Position numbers and translations under genes: made by a program. From Cupriavidus laharis (GTDB lineage: Bacteria; Pseudomonadota; Gammaproteobacteria; Burkholderiales; Burkholderiaceae): 64,000 nt of DNA. Of the stretch, positions 16,944 to 23,813 are shown piece after piece. The stretch is taken from NCBI RefSeq assembly GCF_914271435.1, contig NZ_CAJZAI010000002.1, positions 248,001 to 312,000 on the forward strand, written 5' to 3'. Numbering within the stretch: position 1 is the stretch's first letter; each line of letters starts with the position of its first letter. The notes beneath the pieces are model-generated. The model ran no database searches. It saw only the letters and a program-made list of their open reading frames with translations, and was not told the DNA's origin.

Positions 16944-16972
16944 AATATATGACGAACGCCAGGTCGCGGCAA
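16944..16972 (-). promoter_or_regulatory. Sigma70-type promoter for riboswitch 1
   Basis: On the minus strand, TTGCCG (16972-16967), a 17-bp spacer and TATATT (16949-16944) form a good promoter. Transcription would start at about 16937, right at the first nucleotides of the fluoride aptamer, which supports both calls. Confidence 0.65.
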
Positions 16973-17049
16973 GCCACGAGGTGTCCCGCCCGGCACCGTG
17001 CGCAGACGGCGCGGCGCCACCAGCTTCCAGTCGTTGTCAGATCGGCAAG

Positions 17050-17925
17050 TCAGGCGTCTCGCAACGCCAACGCTTCCTCATCCCAACCGCCTTGCAGGCG
17101 GCAAAGGATCCAGACCGCACGATAGGTCAGCTCCATATCAGGCAACGCCCCCGGAGCGCGCGCGAATCCTCCCTTCCCCGTCTGGCATGCAAGCACATAG
17201 ACCAAGGCCTGGCGCGGGTACCGGACCGGCGTGTCCAGCAACTTGCAACAACGCACGCCGGCGAAGACCGCGTCGAGGTTGAGCAAGATGCTGCCCGCGA
17301 CACCGGTGAAGCCGTAGGAGGCAACTTGCAAGCGATCGACGAAATCGCGCGTTGCGTCCGAAGCCCGCTCCTTGCCGCAACAATGCAGGATGTCGAGGGC
17401 CAGCCACGTATCCCAGAGATTGGGGCGTACGCCATAGGCGCCCTCGAAGCAGGTGGAAAGCACCTGTGCCCGTACGGCCGCTGCGTCTGGAAATCGCGCG
17501 AAAGCGTGCTTCAGGCGGGCAATCGCGCGGGTTCGGGTGAGCCAGCCGGCAAGCCTCGGGGTACCCGCTAGCGGTGCCGGCGAGATTGTCAACGCATCGA
17601 TGCTGTCCAGTGTCATGGGGTCCGGCTTCCAGCCGGGTTCCAGGCAGCGCCAGGCCAGTGCGCGGCAGTAGCACTGCGACGGCTGTGTGACATTGTCAAA
17701 GGACTCGAGGAAGCTGAGCACCTGTTGCCGGTGCGGGACCGATTCTCCCTGCAGCATCAGCCCACGCACTGCGCAATAGGTGTCGGCAAGGTTGGGCTGA
17801 TCCAGGAACGGGGTGCGATAGAAGCAGAAGCCGCCGCTGGCCGATTGCCTGCTGGCAAGGTACGCTGCCGCAGCCTGCGCAACACCGGAGAAGTCAGCGG
17901 CCGCAAGCGATCTTGAATCCTTCAT
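17050..17925 (-). CDS. Prenyltransferase/terpene-cyclase-like alpha-alpha toroid protein
   Basis: The protein has 291 residues. QxxxGGF-type repeats occur at both ends: 'QSASGGFCFYRTPF...LADTYCAVRGL' near residues 27-56 and 'QTGKGGFARAPGALPDMELTYRAVWIL' near the C-terminus, with weaker copies between. This is the signature of squalene-cyclase and protein-prenyltransferase beta barrels. No catalytic DxDD motif is visible, so terpene cyclisation is doubtful, and a protein- or lipid-binding role is possible. ATG 17925 has an AGGA tract upstream; a longer frame to 18090 lacks one. It ends 110 bp before riboswitch 1 on the same strand, so read-through into that operon is possible. Confidence 0.65.
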   Translation of the reverse strand: MKDSRSLAAADFSGVAQAAAAYLASRQSASGGFCFYRTPFLDQPNLADTYCAVRGLMLQGESVPHRQQVLSFLESFDNVTQPSQCYCRALAWRCLEPGWKPDPMTLDSIDALTISPAPLAGTPRLAGWLTRTRAIARLKHAFARFPDAAAVRAQVLSTCFEGAYGVRPNLWDTWLALDILHCCGKERASDATRDFVDRLQVASYGFTGVAGSILLNLDAVFAGVRCCKLLDTPVRYPRQALVYVLACQTGKGGFARAPGALPDMELTYRAVWILCRLQGGWDEEALALRDA

Positions 17926-18083
17926 GGCTACGTCCTGGCTGCCATATGGGTGCCCTGTGGCCAGTATAGAAAACACACAGGCCTCGACCCGGAACACAGG
18001 ACAACCGCGCCATGCTGGCCTATCGACGACCCACTTCACGCATGAAACGGGTTCCCGGAGTCCCCCCGCCGAATGATGCAGCC

Positions 18084-18113
18084 TTGCCAAAATCGGAAGG
18101 CGTAGTCCAGAAT
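18084..18113 (+). promoter_or_regulatory. Sigma70-type promoter for riboswitch 2
   Basis: TTGCCA (18084-18089), an 18-bp spacer and CAGAAT (18108-18113) place a transcription start near 18120, four bases before the aptamer at 18124. The -35 matches five of six consensus bases and the -10 four of six. Confidence 0.6.
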
Positions 18114-18123
18114 GGTATCAATA

Positions 18124-18186
18124 GGGAGATGGCATTCCTCCCCCAACCGCCGAGTCCATCACCATTCGGCTGATGATGCCTGCGAG
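18124..18186 (+). promoter_or_regulatory. Fluoride riboswitch 2 (crcB motif) upstream of enolase
   Basis: All crcB-motif elements are present: GGGAG/CTCCC P1 around the GATGGCAT loop, the CAACCGCC junction, a five-pair P2 (GCCGA/TCGGC) and the conserved CTGATGATGCC end. Loop GGCAT can pair with ATGCC to make the fluoride-site pseudoknot. The 250-nt stretch between aptamer and enolase start holds the expression platform, but I see no clear terminator there. The predicted action is enolase expression on fluoride exposure. Confidence 0.92.
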
Positions 18187-18437
18187 TTCCTGGTCCGGGA
18201 GCGCCGTGGGGTCACGATCTTGCGGCAATCCGCCGCCCAGGCCTGCCGGTTCTGGATCTGGTTGTCTCCATCATGAAAGAAGTCCCCAGCTAGCAGACGT
18301 CCCTGTGCGTCTGGCTTGACCTATCACGCGATCATTGCCGTCCGCGCCATTGCCCTGTCGCCGGCCAGCAGTGATTTCCCCGAGGAACCGTACGGTGCAT
18401 GCCGCGCGGGGGGACAACCGCGCCCGGGAGATGCAAG

Positions 18438-19832
18438 ATGGATCTCAACCGCATTTCCACCATCACGGCCGACGAACTGCTGGATTCAAGAGGCCTGCCG
18501 ACGCTTGAGGTTACCGTGGTATCGCGCGGTGGCACGGCGGGATCGGCGATGGTGCCGTCTGGCCGCTCGACCGGACGATTCGAGGCCGTCGAGTTGCGTG
18601 ATGGCGATGCCGCCCGCTTTGGCGGGCAGGGTGTACTCAAGGCGGTGGAGCACGTAAAAGGGGAAATCTGCACGGCCCTGCTCGGCATGCCTGTCGACAA
18701 CCAGGCCGCCATTGACCGCACGATGATCGAGCTCGATGGGACCGGCACCAAGGCACGACTGGGCGCCAACGCGACCCTGGGTGTCTCGGTTGCCTGCGCG
18801 CGGGCGGCGGCCAGCCTGCACGGACTTCCGCTCTACCGGTATCTCGGCGGTGCCGGGGCACGCGTACTTCCCGTTCCCATGTTCAACGTGCTGAATGGCG
18901 GCAAGCATGCCTCGCAGGGTACCGATATCCAGGAGTTCAAACTCGTGCCGGCCGGTGCGCCGTCCTTTCGGGAGGCGGTCCGGTACGCGGTGGAAACCTA
19001 TCACGCCCTGGGCGAGATCCTGAAGGACCGTAACCTGCCCACCAACGTTGCCGATGAAGGCGGCTATGCTCCCGGCTTGCCTGCCAACGCCGCGGCCATG
19101 GACGTCATCATGCTGGCCATCGAGCGGGCCGGATACCGGCCGGGCGAGGATATCTTCATCGGGCTTGATCCGGCAGCAACGAGCTTCCATCATGACGATG
19201 CCTACCGGCTGACGCGCGACAACCTGACGCTGTCGACGCCGGAGATGATTGCCTACTGGAAAGACTGGCTCGGCAGGTACCCGCTTATCTCCCTGGAAGA
19301 CCCGCTGGCCGAGGACGACTGGCTGGGCTTCGCAGCCATTACCGCAGCGCTTGGCGATAGCGTGCAGATTGTCGGCGACGACCTGTTCGTGACCGATTCG
19401 CGCAGGCTCGCCCGTGGCATCCGCGAACACTGCTGCAACAGCATCCTGATCAAGCCGAACCAGATCGGCACGCTGACCGAGACTTTCGAGACGGTACGGC
19501 TGGCCAGCCGCGCAGGTTATACCTGTCTGGTCTCACACCGCTCGGGGGAGACCGAGGATGCGCTGATCGCGGACCTTGCCGTTGCACTAGGCACAGGGCA
19601 GATCAAATCAGGCGCACCGGCGCGCGGCGAACGGGTGGAGAAATACAACCGGCTCATGCGCATCGAGCGCGAACTGGGGGCACGATGCCATCCATCCGGG
19701 GAGATCGGCCTTTCCCGTACATGGAGGCGCTCTGCACTGATATGCCCTAACAAGCACCTGTCACTGAGACTTGTCCGAAATGCGCGAGTCGGGCACAATG
19801 GCGCGCTTGCGGAGATGGCATTCCTCCCTTAA
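18438..19832 (+). CDS. eno: Second enolase, probable C-terminal frameshift
   Basis: Enolase dehydrates 2-phosphoglycerate to phosphoenolpyruvate and is inhibited by fluoride. All key residues are present: Ser loop SGRSTG (41-46), H157, E166, E207, metal ligands D244/E287/D314, K339, H367 and K390. GGGAG precedes ATG 18438. The usual loop Ala is Arg (GRSTG for GASTG). The C-terminus is odd. After 'ELGA' near residue 415 the frame continues about 50 residues in atypical sequence, ending inside riboswitch 3. Removing one G from the G5 run near 19675-19680 restores an enolase-like end (AIHPGRSAF) stopping at 19740, so a one-base frameshift or sequencing error is likely. The gene is an accessory copy tied to fluoride resistance. 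Confidence 0.88.
   Translation: MDLNRISTITADELLDSRGLPTLEVTVVSRGGTAGSAMVPSGRSTGRFEAVELRDGDAARFGGQGVLKAVEHVKGEICTALLGMPVDNQAAIDRTMIELDGTGTKARLGANATLGVSVACARAAASLHGLPLYRYLGGAGARVLPVPMFNVLNGGKHASQGTDIQEFKLVPAGAPSFREAVRYAVETYHALGEILKDRNLPTNVADEGGYAPGLPANAAAMDVIMLAIERAGYRPGEDIFIGLDPAATSFHHDDAYRLTRDNLTLSTPEMIAYWKDWLGRYPLISLEDPLAEDDWLGFAAITAALGDSVQIVGDDLFVTDSRRLARGIREHCCNSILIKPNQIGTLTETFETVRLASRAGYTCLVSHRSGETEDALIADLAVALGTGQIKSGAPARGERVEKYNRLMRIERELGARCHPSGEIGLSRTWRRSALICPNKHLSLRLVRNARVGHNGALAEMAFLP
19771..19799 (+). promoter_or_regulatory. Sigma70-type promoter for riboswitch 3
   Basis: TTGTCC (19771-19776), a 17-bp spacer and CACAAT (19794-19799) predict a start near 19806, immediately before the aptamer. 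It lies inside the read-through tail of the frameshifted enolase frame. Confidence 0.62.
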
Positions 19833-19912
19833 CCGCCGCCCGGTTCGCACGTACCTCTCACGCGCCGGCCGGCTGATGATGCCTACAAGTTCCTGGACAG
19901 GGAAGTTGTAGG
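19807..19912 (+). promoter_or_regulatory. Fluoride riboswitch 3 (crcB motif) with mutually exclusive hairpin, upstream of CLC-F
   Basis: The aptamer spans 19807-19886: GGAG/CTCC P1, loop GGCAT pairing ATGCC, TTAACCGCC junction, an extended P2 (GCCG and CCGG steps paired with CCGG and CGGC) and the CTGATGATGCCTAC end. The platform is clear. TGCCTACAA (19878-19886) is exactly complementary to TTGTAGGCA (19904-19912), with an inner TTCC/GGAA stem, so this hairpin competes with the aptamer pseudoknot. No U-tract follows, which suggests control at translation or by Rho rather than simple termination. The CLC-F start codon lies 57 nt downstream. Confidence 0.93.
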
Positions 19913-19968
19913 CACACGTCCATACGGCGTCCTGCCGTCCAGGTTTGAGTTCTTCGAATCTGGTCATC

Positions 19969-21294
19969 ATGAAGAAAAAATACGCTCCACCGGAGCAACT
20001 GGCCATGCTGCCGTACCTCGGCCGCTGGCTGTTTCTGGGCGCGCTTGTCGGCATTCTGTCCGGCGCCGATTCGGCCGCGCTGCTGCTCGCCCTCGACTGG
20101 GCGACCGATACACGCCATGCACACCCGTGGCTGCTCTGGCTGCTGCCGCTGGCCGGCCTGTCAGTCGGCCTGATCTATCACTACATGGGACAGTCGGTCG
20201 AAGGCGGCAACAACCTGCTGATCGACGAGATCCACGACCCCAAGCGCATCGTCCCGAAGCGCATGGCGCCGATGATCCTGCTCGGCACCGTCATCACGCA
20301 CCTGTTCGGCGGCTCCGCCGGGCGCGAAGGCACCGCCGTGCAGATGGGGGGCAGCTTTGCCGACTACCTGACGCGGCTGTTCCGCCTCGACAGGGACGAG
20401 CGCCGCATCCTGCTGATGTCCGGCATCAGCGCCGGCTTTGCCTCGGTCTTCGGCACACCGCTGGCCGGCGCGGTCTTCGGGCTCGAGGTGCTGGCCATTG
20501 GCAGGCTGCGCTATGACGCCATCCTGCCGTGCTTCGTGGCCGCCATCATCGGCGACCTGGTACCGCCGCTGCTTGGGGTTCACCACACGCACTACGCCAT
20601 CCCCTTCGTTCCGCAGCTCGGGCCATTGACGCTGGGCGCTGCCGTCATTGCCGGAATTGCCTTTGGTGTCGCCGGCATGGCGTTCGCGGAAGGCACGCAT
20701 CGGCTGTCCCGCGTGCTGAAGCGCAGGATCGCGTTCGGGCCGCTGCGTCCGTTCCTCGGTGGGTGTGTGGTGGCCGGCGCCGCCCTGCTGCTCGGCACGG
20801 ACAAGTATCTCGGCCTGGGCATCCCGACCATCGTCGATGCATTCCGGCAGCCACTGCCGGCCTACGACTTCGCGGGCAAGGCCGCCTTCACCGTGATGAC
20901 GCTCGCTTCCGGCTTCAAGGGGGGCGAAGTCACCCCGCTGTTCTACATCGGCGCCACGCTCGGCAATGCACTCGGCTACGTCCTGCCGCTGCCGTTCCCG
21001 CTGCTGGCGGGGCTGGGCTTCGTGGCCGTGTTCGCCGGCGCGGCCAATACGCCGATCGCCTCGACCATCATGGCAATCGAACTGTTCGGGCCGGAGGTCG
21101 GCACGTTCGCCGGCATCGCCTGCGTCGTGAGCTACCTGTTCTCGGGCCACACCGGCATCTACCACGCGCAGCGCGTCGGGCACGCCAAACGCCTGCGCGT
21201 TCCGGAAGGGCTGAGGCTGTCCGACGTCCCCGCATTCCAGCAGCGCCAGCAGCAAGCCGCGCTGACCGTCCCCACTGAAGAAGGTATCCGTTGA
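19969..21294 (+). CDS. CLC-F type fluoride/proton antiporter (EriC-F)
   Basis: This 441-residue CLC-superfamily membrane protein exports fluoride in exchange for protons. The anion-site loop reads GGNNLL (79-84) where chloride CLCs have GSGIP; this is typical of the fluoride-specific branch. The gating glutamate is in GREGT (E120). Other CLC segments are present ('GISAGFASVFGTPLAGAVFGLEVL', 'FYIGATLGNALG'). No C-terminal CBS domains are present, as usual for this branch. I chose ATG 19969 over a TTG at 19945; the ribosome site is weak. It lies directly behind riboswitch 3 and before a DUF190 gene, a standard fluoride-resistance layout. Confidence 0.93.
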   Translation: MKKKYAPPEQLAMLPYLGRWLFLGALVGILSGADSAALLLALDWATDTRHAHPWLLWLLPLAGLSVGLIYHYMGQSVEGGNNLLIDEIHDPKRIVPKRMAPMILLGTVITHLFGGSAGREGTAVQMGGSFADYLTRLFRLDRDERRILLMSGISAGFASVFGTPLAGAVFGLEVLAIGRLRYDAILPCFVAAIIGDLVPPLLGVHHTHYAIPFVPQLGPLTLGAAVIAGIAFGVAGMAFAEGTHRLSRVLKRRIAFGPLRPFLGGCVVAGAALLLGTDKYLGLGIPTIVDAFRQPLPAYDFAGKAAFTVMTLASGFKGGEVTPLFYIGATLGNALGYVLPLPFPLLAGLGFVAVFAGAANTPIASTIMAIELFGPEVGTFAGIACVVSYLFSGHTGIYHAQRVGHAKRLRVPEGLRLSDVPAFQQRQQQAALTVPTEEGIR

Positions 21295-21487
21295 CGATGG
21301 GCAAGATCATGTCGCTCAGGCTTTATTTCCATCATTTCAATGCGAAGAGCCCTCTGGCCGCTCTCATGCGCTGCTCCGCTACCGGGACAAGCTTCGTGCA
21401 AGGCTGGCTCAGGACATCACTCGACTGAGTCCACACTGATCAGGCGCCTGCTCGTGCGGACGCCAGTGGGGCGCAGCAGGAGGCATC

Positions 21488-21832
21488 ATGGAACGCGGTT
21501 ATCAAGTCACATTCTTTACGCAGCACGACCGCAAGCACGGTGAAAAGCCGCTAGCGGAGTGGCTGCTCGACACGTTGAAAGGCATGGGAATTCAAGGCGC
21601 CACCTTGATGGTATGCGCCGAAGGCGTTGGGCATCATCATCAGCTCCACACTTACCATTTCCTATCGCTACAGGACCAGCCGGTCGAAGTCAGCATGGTG
21701 GTCAGCGAGACGGATTGCGAGCGCGTGTTAGGGCGGCTGAACGAAGAGGAAGGCCTCGCTCTGTTCTACGCACGCACGCCTGTCGAGTTCGGCAACGCAG
21801 GTGGCGCGAATGAGGTTGCAAGTGGCCCTTGA
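21488..21832 (+). CDS. DUF190-family protein
   Basis: This 114-residue protein opens with 'YQVTFFTQHDRKHGEKPLAEWLLDTLKGMGIQGAT' and has the family's 'VSMVVSETDCERVLGRLNEEEGLALFYARTPVEFG' C-terminal half. It has a ferredoxin-like, GlnB-like fold. DUF190 proteins are repeatedly found beside crcB and other fluoride genes, and their job is unknown. AGGAGG sits at 21478-21483. The gene follows CLC-F by 193 bp and likely shares its transcript from riboswitch 3. A second, broken DUF190 piece lies at 25532. Confidence 0.88.
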   Translation: MERGYQVTFFTQHDRKHGEKPLAEWLLDTLKGMGIQGATLMVCAEGVGHHHQLHTYHFLSLQDQPVEVSMVVSETDCERVLGRLNEEEGLALFYARTPVEFGNAGGANEVASGP

Positions 21833-21847
21833 GCGCCGGCGATTCGC

Positions 21848-21876
21848 TTGCGCGCCGATGTACCGGCTCCTATCCT
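21848..21876 (+). promoter_or_regulatory. Sigma70-type promoter for riboswitch 4
   Basis: TTGCGC (21848-21853), a 17-bp spacer and TATCCT (21871-21876) predict a start near 21883, at the edge of the aptamer. The -35 is weak (three of six), but the geometry repeats that of the other three riboswitches. Confidence 0.55.
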
Positions 21877-21883
21877 TCAAGCA

Positions 21884-21930
21884 GGAGATGACATCCTCCT
21901 TGAACCGCCGCCAGGCTAATGATGTCTGCC
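21884..21930 (+). promoter_or_regulatory. Fluoride riboswitch 4 (crcB motif) with covarying pseudoknot
   Basis: The elements are GGAG/CTCC P1, TTGAACCGCC junction, a short GCC/GGC P2 and a CTAATGATGTCTGCC 3' end. The pseudoknot pair is GACAT/ATGTC instead of GGCAT/ATGCC in the other three copies. A G-C pair has become A-U with pairing kept, which is strong internal evidence for a functional RNA. Its 3' strand is shared with the intrinsic terminator immediately downstream. Confidence 0.92.
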
Positions 21931-21960
21931 TCGCCCACCATTGGGCATGCAGACGCTTTT
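21924..21960 (+). terminator. Riboswitch 4 intrinsic terminator (expression platform)
   Basis: GTCTGC (21924-21929) pairs with GCAGAC (21949-21954), with an inner GCCC/GGGC stem, followed by GCTTTT. The 5' arm is the last conserved part of the aptamer, so terminator and fluoride-bound aptamer cannot coexist. Predicted logic: no fluoride gives termination; fluoride gives read-through into the antiporter operon. Confidence 0.85.
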
Positions 21961-22013
21961 AGACGCCTCCGGGCCGGTGCATGCCCTTCGTGAACAAGAA
22001 GGGGACATGCGCC

Positions 22014-22142
22014 ATGGCCACACTCCTCATCCCCATCCTGCTCCTCTGCGACCCGCTCGTCGTCTGCGGGGGCATCGCATTCACCTTTGCACAGCACGCA
22101 ACGTGTACGCCACGTCCGGCAACCCGGAACGGCAAGCGCTAG
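22014..22142 (+). CDS. Small membrane protein candidate (42 aa)
   Basis: The frame starts MATLLIPILLLCDPLVVCGG and encodes one hydrophobic segment followed by a basic tail ending NGKR. AAGGGGA lies upstream at a suitable distance. The stop is 9 bp before the ATG of the antiporter, so the two would be coupled. It lies downstream of riboswitch 4. It could be a small subunit of the antiporter; no homolog is recognised and it is too short to be sure. Confidence 0.45.
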   Translation: MATLLIPILLLCDPLVVCGGIAFTFAQHATCTPRPATRNGKR

Positions 22143-22151
22143 GGGCCGATC

Positions 22152-23351
22152 ATGGAATCCATCTGGCCGGTTGCCGCGCTCTGGCTGGGCCTGGCGCTTA
22201 TCGCCACACTGCTGTCGATCTGGCTGCGCGTCGCCACCGCGCTCTCGGAAATCGTGGTCGGCACGGTTGCTCAACTGGTGATTGGCGCCTTGATTGGACG
22301 CAGCCTCCTGCAGACCGACGCTTCCTGGATACAGTTCTTGTCCGGTACGGGCGCCATCGTGCTGACGTTCCTGGCTGGTGCGGAGCTGGACCCCGCCGTC
22401 TTCCGCCTGCGCTGGCGCGAGGCCTCCGGCGTCGGGCTGATTGGCTTCCTGATCCCATTCCTGGGCTGCTTCGCCGCCGCGAAGTTTCTCCTGGGCTGGT
22501 CCACGCCGGCGAGCTGGCTGGCAGGGGTGGCGCTGTCAACCACGTCCGTGGCAGTCGTTTATGCGGTCATGCTCGAGTTCGGCCTGAACAAGACCGACTA
22601 CGGCAAGACGCTGCTGGCAGCATGCTTCGTCAATGACCTGGGTACCGTGCTGGCGCTGGGCTTCATCTTTTCGCCCTTCACATGGCGCACGGCAGCGTTC
22701 TTCTGCGTTGGCCTGGTAGCGTTTGTCATCCTGCCCTGGCTGACACCACGCTTCTTCCGCTGGTATGGCGGCCGGCCATCGGAACTTGAAGCCAAGTACC
22801 TGCTGCTGGTGCTGTTCGCGCTCGGTGCGCTGGCGACCTGGGCAGGCAGTGAAGCCGTCCTGCCGGCCTACCTCGTTGGCATGGTGCTGGCCGGTACGGT
22901 TGGCAAGGACCATGCCCTGATCCGGCGCCTGCGTACGCTTACTTTTGGGCTGTTGACGCCCTTTTACTTCATCCGTGCGGGTTCCTTCGTCTCGGTCGAT
23001 GTTCTCCTCACGGCGCCGCTCGCATTTGTCATCCTCCTTGGCGCCAAGGTCAGTACCAAGTTCGTGGGGGTCTATCCCGCCGCACGGTTCTATGGCTCAG
23101 GCACCCGGGAATCGCTGTACACCACCTTGCTGATGTCGACCGGGCTGACATTCGGCAGCATCTCGGCGCTCTTCGGCCTGACGCATGGCGTCATTGACCA
23201 AGCCGAGTATTCGTATCTCGTTGCCACGGTAATCGGCAGCGCAGTCGTGCCAACCCTGGTCGCCAATGCCTTCTTCCTGCCACGGCACCTGATACAGCGG
23301 GAAGGGAAACACGTCTCGCAGCAAGCGGCCGAGGCCCCTGCGGGTGACTGA
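22152..23351 (+). CDS. CPA-family cation/proton antiporter
   Basis: This 399-residue integral membrane protein has about 12 helices and the Na+/H+ exchanger (CPA) fold. Conserved segments include 'FLAGAELDP', 'ALSTTSVAVVYAVMLEFGLNKTDYGKTLLAACFVNDLGTVLALG' (with the ion-site Asp in FVND) and 'LLTPFYFIRAGSFV'. There is no regulatory TrkA domain. It probably exchanges Na+ or K+ for H+, restoring pH or ion balance when fluoride is pumped out as HF or F-/H+. Riboswitch 4 controls it, and it is the first large gene of an operon continuing into a Usp, an HAD protein and an MFS transporter. Confidence 0.88.
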   Translation: MESIWPVAALWLGLALIATLLSIWLRVATALSEIVVGTVAQLVIGALIGRSLLQTDASWIQFLSGTGAIVLTFLAGAELDPAVFRLRWREASGVGLIGFLIPFLGCFAAAKFLLGWSTPASWLAGVALSTTSVAVVYAVMLEFGLNKTDYGKTLLAACFVNDLGTVLALGFIFSPFTWRTAAFFCVGLVAFVILPWLTPRFFRWYGGRPSELEAKYLLLVLFALGALATWAGSEAVLPAYLVGMVLAGTVGKDHALIRRLRTLTFGLLTPFYFIRAGSFVSVDVLLTAPLAFVILLGAKVSTKFVGVYPAARFYGSGTRESLYTTLLMSTGLTFGSISALFGLTHGVIDQAEYSYLVATVIGSAVVPTLVANAFFLPRHLIQREGKHVSQQAAEAPAGD

Positions 23352-23363
23352 TGGAGGTATGCC

Positions 23364-23786
23364 ATGTTCTCCAGGATTCTCGTTCCATACGATGCGTCGC
23401 CGACCGCCGACAAGGCCTTCGAGATGGCGCTCAGGCTACTGGCAGGAAAGGAGAAGGATGCGATCCTGCATGTCCTGTCTGTGGCGCGTCCCCCCGAGAT
23501 TGCCGAGGACGTGGGCACGGAGGCCGAGCTCGAGCACGCGCGAAGCTACTACTCAAGCCACTTCGCCGCGCTTGGGCGACGGGGCAAGGCGCACGGCATC
23601 GCGCCCGATTTCCATGTACGTGTGGGACATCCTGCCGAGATGATCGTGGAGTACGCCGACAAGGTGGCCGCCGAGGTCATCGTGATGGGGCATCGCGGCC
23701 GCAGCCCGATCGAGCGCTGGCTGGTGGGTTCGGTGGCCCGGGCCGTCATTGACCATGCGAACTGCCCTGTCCTCGTCGTCAGATAG
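23364..23786 (+). CDS. Universal stress protein (single UspA domain)
   Basis: This 140-residue cytoplasmic protein starts MFSRILVPYDASPTADKAFE. The nucleotide-binding G-x2-G-x9-G-S signature is seen as 'GHRGRSPIERWLVGSVARAV'. That makes it the ATP-binding Usp type. GGAGGT precedes the start, and it lies 12 bp after the antiporter gene. Under riboswitch 4 it should be induced with it. Usp genes are recurrent members of fluoride regulons; their exact role is unresolved. Confidence 0.9.
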   Translation: MFSRILVPYDASPTADKAFEMALRLLAGKEKDAILHVLSVARPPEIAEDVGTEAELEHARSYYSSHFAALGRRGKAHGIAPDFHVRVGHPAEMIVEYADKVAAEVIVMGHRGRSPIERWLVGSVARAVIDHANCPVLVVR

Positions 23787-23813
23787 TTTTTCTCGCCCCA
23801 CAGGAGACCGGAC

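Noticed and set aside
17926-18123. Possible fifth fluoride riboswitch upstream of the terpene-cyclase-like gene
   Set aside because: I looked for GGAGATGGCAT-like and TGATGATGCC-like strings on the minus strand and found none.
21297-21428. 43-codon frame (MGKIMSLRLYFHHFNAKSPL...) between CLC-F and DUF190
   Set aside because: The ribosome site is poor and there is no recognisable family. It is probably a chance frame in the intergenic gap.
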